NCBI GenBank assembly: GCA_018857735.1
Contig: JABMCL010001577.1
Coordinates: forward strand, 308,501-372,500
Direction: 5' to 3'
DNA: 64,000 bases
Origin: Alviniconcha marisindica
Lineage: Eukaryota > Mollusca > Gastropoda > Provannidae
In this document: piece by piece, positions 61,701 through 64,000 of the stretch
Position numbering within the stretch: position 1 is the first letter of the stretch
How the letters are laid out: every line of letters starts with the position of its first letter
The notes under the pieces: model-generated
Told to the model about the DNA's origin: nothing
Databases searched by the model: none
Seen by the model: the letters and a program-made list of their open reading frames with translations, nothing else
Position numbers and translations under genes: made by a program

Positions 61701-62727
61701 TTATGGCACTGGTATTTGCCATTATGCATTTATATAACATTTTTTAATTTTATAGTGTGTCTGTCCATTCCTTTTTTATATTTTTCTTTAACCTGGTATT
61801 GATAAATTAGATGGAAAGATCGACGATACCAGCATGTCCTAGCCTTATGTGCTCTTTTAACAGGGGTAATGTTGAAGGGACTAACTCTTAAAAAATTTGT
61901 GTCTGATGTTTGTGTATACATGTATCATTGTATGTTTCATGTTTGCGAAGTGATTGGTTTTGTAGATTGACTTGACAGAGGGTTGATACATATGTGAGAA
62001 GAGTTTAGAAATGTGTATTTGCTTATGACTGGAGTTTGACTGTCCTGAGGTGACCCTGTGTGGTTGACAGGATGTTAAAATCCAATTACTACTACTTTCT
62101 GCAGTGCATTTCTCAGCAAAACGCCTGCTTTATTCAGTCCCATTATTTTCTCCGTATGTATCAACAAATAGCAGTACTCTGTGCTCTACAGATCACGGCA
62201 AATTATTTTTGGTTTTTACATTCCACGGTTGCAGTAATGGTACTGTAGTTTTTCTTTTGCCTGGGGTGGGGGGGTGGGGGGGGTTTACACAGTTTCAAGA
62301 AATCACAGCCACACATGGTTACCTTATCAGGCTTGTGATAGTGGCACAGTAATTTATGTGTTTTGACAGGGGGTTCCAAACATTTTCAAGAAATCATAGT
62401 CACTGATGCCACTGTGTCACCCCTGTGATCCACATTTTTTCAAGAAATCACAGTCCATCATGCATACCTTATCACCCCAGCGATCCGCATTTTTCAAGAA
62501 ATCACAGCCACTCATGCCTACTTTTTCACCCCTGTGATCCACATTTTCAAGTAATCACTGTCACAAATGACAACCTCGTTTCCTGCTAACTGCAGTATGT
62601 ATGCTAATTCATGTGCTATTCTGTCTCCAGAAATTCCCACACTGTCAAGAATTCACTGTCGTTCATGACTACCTCGTAACACCCAGCAGAAAAATGCAAG
62701 CCCGTCTTCGCAAGCGAGGACAAGAAG
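41530..62727 (+). CDS. Ttd14: Ttd14-like P-loop NTPase (partial gene, 9 exons joined, 3' end beyond window)
   Basis: Homologue of Drosophila TRPL translocation defect protein 14, whose family (AAA_28-type P-loop fold) binds GTP and phospholipid and is needed for light-dependent TRPL channel trafficking. Visible: start [17 protein letters not shown]; Walker [10 protein letters not shown] at residues 17-25; Walker-B-like [10 protein letters not shown]; family blocks [20 protein letters not shown] and [13 protein letters not shown]; and [10 protein letters not shown] at the visible end. The nine exons total 796 nt with consistent phases. The family normally continues well past RLRKRGQ, so the last part lies beyond position 64000. 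The role in this animal is inferred only from homology. Introns hold most of the mobile elements in the window. Confidence 0.92.
41582..42080. other. Ttd14 intron 1, first part
   Basis: Unique sequence with a TTC run at about 41710-41740. No exon or element seen. Confidence 0.4.
42085..42620 (-). mobile_element. Non-LTR retrotransposon reverse-transcriptase C-terminal relic
   Basis: Minus-strand pieces in shifting frames: [59 protein letters not shown] and [19 protein letters not shown]. These are recognisable as the C-terminal end of Jockey/CR1-group retrotransposon proteins. A long G run at 42353-42375 interrupts it. Dead copy. Confidence 0.7.
42620..43370. other. Ttd14 intron 1, AT-rich
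   Basis: Local duplication of CATGTACACACATAAAAATGG-like sequence (42658, 42727) and of CCAATTTCTCATGTTGCT (43048, 43118). No gene. Confidence 0.4.
43540..43835 (+). mobile_element. LINE 3' end
   Basis: A short in-frame remnant, [17 protein letters not shown], typical of CR1-like LINE C-termini, followed by a tail ending GGTGCTATAAAAATCCCC and TTATTATTATT. Confidence 0.65.
44100..44460 (+). mobile_element. LINE 3' tail with TTGAA repeats
   Basis: Ends TTGCCCCTTGTGGGATGATT, AAAGTTTTTTGAATTGAATT and GAATTGAAAA. The pentamer-repeat tail is characteristic of several non-LTR families. TG microsatellite at 44111-44180. Confidence 0.65.
44845..45069. mobile_element. piggyBac-like MITE, copy 2
   Basis: Flanked by TTAA on both sides (44845-44848, 45066-45069), with inverted ends CCTTTTCACTGCC and GGCAATTAAGGGG. 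Its inner sequence matches, inverted, the element at 683-914. About 217 bp, non-coding. Confidence 0.65.
45105..45185. repeat. Interspersed repeat, copy 1
   Basis: CCCAGAAAGGGCCTTATGCG plus CCCAAGTAGGTTATCTCTGA, also present at 46205-46262, both preceded by TATATA. Confidence 0.8.
45485..45605. repeat. (TC)n microsatellite
   Basis: Long TC run ending in CA repeats, 60 bases before Ttd14 exon 2. It extends the pyrimidine tract region of that acceptor. Confidence 0.97.
45669..45736 (+). CDS. Ttd14: Ttd14 exon 2, Walker A
   Basis: Encodes [20 protein letters not shown] then GWK. GxxxxGKT nucleotide-binding loop. Acceptor ACCCAG, donor GTATGT. Almost identical to the same block in insect Ttd14. 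Confidence 0.96.
45838..46510 (+). mobile_element. Interspersed element, copy split by an insertion
   Basis: A 22-base G run, then GCAGAGATAGGGACTTGGTT... to 45960, and from 46255 the continuation GTTACTTTTCACAACTGAGT... to about 46495. The uninterrupted copy is at 47385-47660. The 290-bp insert carries (TA)n, a TCAAAGAAAAACAACAAGTT...TTCGGCTGACGCCTTCCTCG element and the 46205 repeat. Confidence 0.75.
46720..46970. repeat. Tandem repeat expanded by (TC)n
   Basis: Three copies of GGTGAGAGCACTTGCATTAT, GTCTTGGGATGTTTTTCTTG. Between the first and second is about 86 bases of (TC)n. Confidence 0.9.
47278..47315 (+). CDS. Ttd14: Ttd14 exon 3
   Basis: Encodes [14 protein letters not shown] 38-nt exon with acceptor CTTTCAG and donor GTAAGA. 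Equivalent to VYRVPETATxLLSGG in relatives. Confidence 0.9.
47385..47665 (+). mobile_element. Interspersed element, intact copy
   Basis: About 275 bp, roughly 85-90% like the split copy at 45838-46510, ending GTCACATGGTTGTGT. Head GGGGCAGAGATAGGGACTTG. Class unknown; probably non-autonomous. Confidence 0.75.
47666..48840. other. Ttd14 intron 3, proximal
   Basis: TG tract at 47700-47735 and CA run at 48006-48041. A plus-strand 92-codon frame (48217-48495) contains [20 protein letters not shown] with two CxxC-like pairs. I do not recognise it and treat it as a possible transposon relic. Confidence 0.45.
48845..53145. repeat. 77/86-bp tandem array (4.3 kb) with a unique insert
   Basis: Unit A (77 bp): ACTGACCAGTCACCAGTTGG, TGTATTTGGGTTTGTGTTGT, TTTTATTGTCCTGTCAACCA, CATTGACACAGGATCTG. 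Unit B carries ACTGACCCAGGGTCATCCCA, GGACAGCTT instead. From about 51500 rightwards A and B alternate, a dimeric repeat of about 163 bp. 49230-50135 is a non-repetitive AT-rich insert. Lies in Ttd14 intron 3. Confidence 0.95.
53150..53835. other. Ttd14 intron 3, distal, with SINE head
   Basis: At 53462-53560 a truncated SINE repeats the CTAGCGGGAAGGC head found at 5530. Short CA tracts near 53165, 53690 and 53733. No gene. Confidence 0.5.
53839..53876 (+). CDS. Ttd14: Ttd14 exon 4
   Basis: Encodes [13 protein letters not shown] 38-nt exon with acceptor TTTTCAG and donor GTGAGC, phase-matched on both sides. It is separated from exon 3 by a 6.5-kb intron dominated by a tandem array. Confidence 0.9.
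54080..54265. repeat. Interspersed element related to 44005-44100
   Basis: CAAACACATGAAAGGTTCAA, AATAACGCTATTTATTAGGA, and TTTCGGGGTAATCCCC. The sequence near 44010 reads CAAACACATAAAAGATTCAA and ATTTATTATGACAAAGACAA. The insert at 45990-46140 has a similar layout. All follow or precede a (TA)n tract. Confidence 0.65.
54515..55505 (+). mobile_element. CR1-like LINE, 5'-truncated, reverse-transcriptase C-terminus
   Basis: Open frame from about 54555 to 55300 encoding the C-terminal reverse-transcriptase region: [76 protein letters not shown] and [12 protein letters not shown]. The 3'UTR ends GCGCATGATAAATATACATT then ATT repeats. The catalytic core is absent. The open frame suggests a fairly young insertion in Ttd14 intron 4. 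Confidence 0.9.
55510..56035. other. Ttd14 intron 4, unique
   Basis: AT-rich sequence without recognised features. Confidence 0.4.
56060..56590 (-). mobile_element. tRNA-derived SINE
   Basis: On the minus strand 56463-56533 reads GGGGATAGCTCAGTGGTTAG, AGTGCCAGACTCATGACTGA, AAGGTCGCGGGTTCAAATTC, a near-complete tRNA-like head with A and B boxes and a CAT at the anticodon position. The body runs to TATATAAGTGATCATCAATC with a TTGA-type tail. It is not a functional tRNA gene, because acceptor stem pairing is lost. At the other side is the AACAGACATAAAATAAAAC fragment. Confidence 0.8.
56787..56915 (+). CDS. Ttd14: Ttd14 exon 5, Walker-B-like segment
   Basis: Encodes [20 protein letters not shown] and ends [18 protein letters not shown]. 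The hydrophobic strand followed by CDRG is the family's second nucleotide-site motif. Acceptor TTGCAG, donor GTAAGT. Confidence 0.95.
57125..57315. repeat. (CA)n-rich microsatellite
   Basis: Imperfect CA/CATG repeats in Ttd14 intron 5, ending about 40 bases before exon 6. Confidence 0.95.
57355..57554 (+). CDS. Ttd14: Ttd14 exon 6
   Basis: Encodes [20 protein letters not shown], then [20 protein letters not shown], and ends REVDAVTAN. Acceptor TTTTTTCAG, donor GTAATT. Strongest family match. Confidence 0.96.
57555..58118. other. Ttd14 intron 6
   Basis: A retroelement-like plus-strand relic at 57705-57810 ([18 protein letters not shown]) is followed by a non-coding stretch. 58003-58060 is the inverted GTCTGTTCACAGCAAGGTG fragment. 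No exon. Confidence 0.45.
58119..58196 (+). CDS. Ttd14: Ttd14 exon 7
   Basis: Encodes [20 protein letters not shown] then IARMIS. Acceptor TTACAG, donor GTGAGT, phase 0 at both ends. Confidence 0.95.
58238..58800. repeat. G run and CA/GA microsatellites
   Basis: 18-base G run at about 58240-58257. (CA)n at 58675-58751 and a short GA run at 58769-58786. Confidence 0.95.
58795..60770 (-). mobile_element. L1/Tx1-like non-LTR retrotransposon, broken
   Basis: Minus-strand reverse-transcriptase remnants in several frames, N- to C-terminal from right to left: [32 protein letters not shown] (the YADD-type catalytic motif as FADD), [19 protein letters not shown] with [14 protein letters not shown], then [19 protein letters not shown] and [18 protein letters not shown] (zinc-knuckle-like C-terminus). 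Frameshifts and stops make it a dead, 5'-truncated copy in Ttd14 intron 7. Confidence 0.88.
60854..60979 (+). repeat. Perfect 62-bp duplication at the Ttd14 exon 8 acceptor
   Basis: Two identical 62-base copies (60854-60915, 60916-60977) starting CATGAATAATACGTGATCAG. The second runs into the real acceptor GCTTTCAG. The first ends GCTTTCATG, so it carries branch and pyrimidine sequence but no AG. Confidence 0.95.
60981..61076 (+). CDS. Ttd14: Ttd14 exon 8
   Basis: Encodes [20 protein letters not shown] and ends [11 protein letters not shown]. Phase 0 at both ends. Acceptor GCTTTCAG, donor GTAAGT. The 62 bases before the exon are a perfect copy of the preceding 62, with the AG lost in the upstream copy. 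Confidence 0.94.
61145..61435. repeat. 69-bp tandem repeat and poly-C run
   Basis: Three and a half copies of GCAAGTTTTGTGCTCTGTGT, GTGTATTTGTTAGCGAATGC, CTTCTTCATGCAGCCCAGAA. Then 22 Cs at about 61411-61432. Just downstream of Ttd14 exon 8. Confidence 0.92.
61440..62285. other. Ttd14 intron 8, unique part
   Basis: At 62040-62095 GTCCTGAGGTGACCCTGTGT, GGTTGACAGGA recurs at 45325-45375 and resembles, inverted, unit B of the 48.8-53.1 kb array. No gene. Confidence 0.5.
62289..62572 (+). repeat. Degenerate copies of Ttd14 exon 9
   Basis: Five copies of about 55 bp, such as TTTTCAAGAAATCACAGCCA, CTCATGCCTACTTTTTCACC. Exon 9 reads ACTGTCAAGAATTCACTGTC, GTTCATGACTACCTCGTAAC, ACCC. The match covers the codons for [14 protein letters not shown], though the copies are not open throughout. 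Confidence 0.75.
62631..62727 (+). CDS. Ttd14: Ttd14 exon 9 (last exon visible)
   Basis: Encodes [20 protein letters not shown] then [12 protein letters not shown] and one base. Acceptor CTCCAG, donor GTCAGA (non-consensus +3). Without splicing here the frame would stop after six more codons. The family continues further, so splicing out of the window is favoured. Degenerate copies of the exon's middle lie just upstream at 62289-62572. Confidence 0.85.
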
Positions 62728-62818
62728 GTCAGAAAATGTGTTGAGGCGTTGAATTGCAAAGGATTTGCCTAAGCTGAAAGTAATCTGAAACAGAACGAGG
62801 CCCAGAGCGCTTGTGCAA

Positions 62819-63082
62819 AATCAACAAACAAGGGAGTTAATTAGCGCTTGAAATACGTAACACAAGTACAACAACAAAGACCCGAGTCGCCTACGGTAAC
62901 TCTCACAATGCATGCATGTAAATACAAGGTACATAAACTCCACCAGAGGTACATCAGATGGAATTTATGTGCCTTGTATTTACTCGCACGCCAGGTGAGA
63001 GTTACTGTAGGCGACTCGGGTCTTTGTTGTTGTGCTTGTGTTACGTAGTGCGAGCGCTAATTAACTCCCTTGTGTGTTGATT
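62819..63082. mobile_element. 264-bp palindromic foldback element (MITE)
   Basis: Left end AATCAACAAACAAGGGAGTT, right end AACTCCCTTGTGTGTTGATT. The two halves stay complementary almost to the centre (ACAAAGACCCGAGTCGCCTA against TAGGCGACTCGGGTCTTTGT), leaving a short core. No coding capacity. Confidence 0.85.
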
Positions 63083-63194
63083 CAGCTGAAAGTGTTTGTT
63101 TCTGCTCGGTTGTTTCATTGTATGCTAATGAGCATCCTTTTTCACTGCCTGCGTCAGAGTGTTTGTTACACCTAGAGTATGGCTGAATGTCTGC

Positions 63195-63475
63195 TCAGCC
63201 CTGTCATCTTTTAAAGCCAAACTGAAAACCTTCCTCTTCTCACAGTATTTCCATCCTAACTAATATCAGTACACAGTTTCTGCTACAGTCAGTGTGTGTG
63301 TGTGTTTGTAGTGCGTTTTTTAAAAATTGTTTATAATACTTTATGGAAATTGTTTTGGTAGGACTATGCTCTACGTGCGTGTAGAATGTCATATTTAGGT
63401 TAATATGTATCATGTGAGCGCTCAGGGCGTTGATGAGCGCATGATAAGTGTACATTATTATTATTATTTGATGTG
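63195..63475 (+). mobile_element. CR1-like LINE 3' end, copy 3
   Basis: Starts within the frame [26 protein letters not shown] end and carries the same 3'UTR as 54515-55505, ending GAGCGCATGATAAGTGTACA then ATT repeats. Extreme 5' truncation. Confidence 0.88.
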
Positions 63476-63905
63476 AATTTTTGGCCCCTTCAACTCCACA
63501 GCTTTTGCTTCAGAGAGACAAAGTTATTTTTGCCTGGTATTTTAATGTTTCGTGATGATGTTACTTTGCAGTTTAATGATGCTCATTACATGTTGTTTTA
63601 TCTTTATTTTTTATTTTTTATGTTTACTTTTCAAATAACGCCTTTTTTATTTTAAATATTTACATCTGTTTGCATTGGCAAAATCAAACATACATATGTA
63701 TATATATGTATATATATGTATCTATGGATGTAGTTATTTTCACCTGAACTATATCTGACATGCAAATGCACATGTATGCTAACACAGTCATATATATGCA
63801 CAATAATACTCCATCATCATTGTATAAAATCTCTCACATACTGTCTGACAACACTTCTGTTAGGTCAGATAACTATCACATGTACTTTCACTCCACCAAC
63901 CCCTA
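63476..63905. other. Unique AT-rich sequence
   Basis: A (TATATGTA)n-like tract at about 63692-63722. No further Ttd14 exon found before the window ends. Confidence 0.5.
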
Positions 63906-63980
63906 ATGTGCATGAGTGTATGTTTGTGGGTGTGTTGGAGGGGGGCTCCAACACACCCACAAACATACACTCATGCACAT
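63906..63980. repeat. Perfect 35-bp inverted repeat with a 5-base loop
   Basis: Arm 63906-63940 starts ATGTGCATGAGTGTATGTTT and is exactly complementary to 63946-63980. The loop is GGGGG. Confidence 0.95.
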
Positions 63981-64000
63981 ATATATACACAATCCCCACA

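Overview
The window is a piece of a large, repeat-rich animal nuclear genome, most likely a mollusc and probably a gastropod. The organism call is inferred from animal-type gene structure (short exons, kilobase introns), a Ttd14-family gene, tRNA-like SINE pieces, CR1-like LINE tails and very dense minisatellites. No prokaryotic features were seen.

Two divergently transcribed protein-coding genes fill the window. On the minus strand, 41027 down to 2223, lies a complete TRIM37 orthologue (RING, B-box, coiled coil, MATH/TRAF, acidic tail). I reconstruct 23 coding exons whose phases all agree, giving about 1019 residues against 964 in human. On the plus strand, from 41530 to beyond the right edge, lies a homologue of TRPL translocation defect protein 14 (Ttd14), a P-loop NTPase. 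Nine exons are visible (265 codons plus one base) and the 3' end is missing. The two start codons are 502 bp apart, so 41028-41529 is probably a bidirectional promoter; it holds ETS, CCAAT and CRE-like motifs.

Layout: 1-2222 downstream flank and 3'UTR of TRIM37; 2223-20244 TRIM37 exons 23 to 6, separated by minisatellite-filled introns; 20733-27373 exons 5 and 4, with a 44-bp array and a C-rich array between them; 27799-32090 exons 3 and 2, separated by a 2-kb array of 18-bp units; 32091-40979 intron 1 of TRIM37 with a nested unrecognised 116-codon ORF; 41028-41529 shared promoter; 41530-62727 Ttd14 exons, with LINE relics, MITEs, a 4-kb array and a broken L1/Tx1-like element in the introns; 62728-64000 palindromic elements and a LINE tail.

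The most unusual pattern is that many intronic tandem repeats are copies of neighbouring exon-intron junctions, not random sequence. TRIM37 exons 4, 5, 8 and 22 and Ttd14 exons 8 and 9 each have nearby intronic copies carrying part of the exon, and usually its splice site. One copy of the TRIM37 B-box exon is nearly complete and still open. I call these exon-seeded minisatellites; they create many decoy splice sites. I know of no description of this here, but could not search for one.
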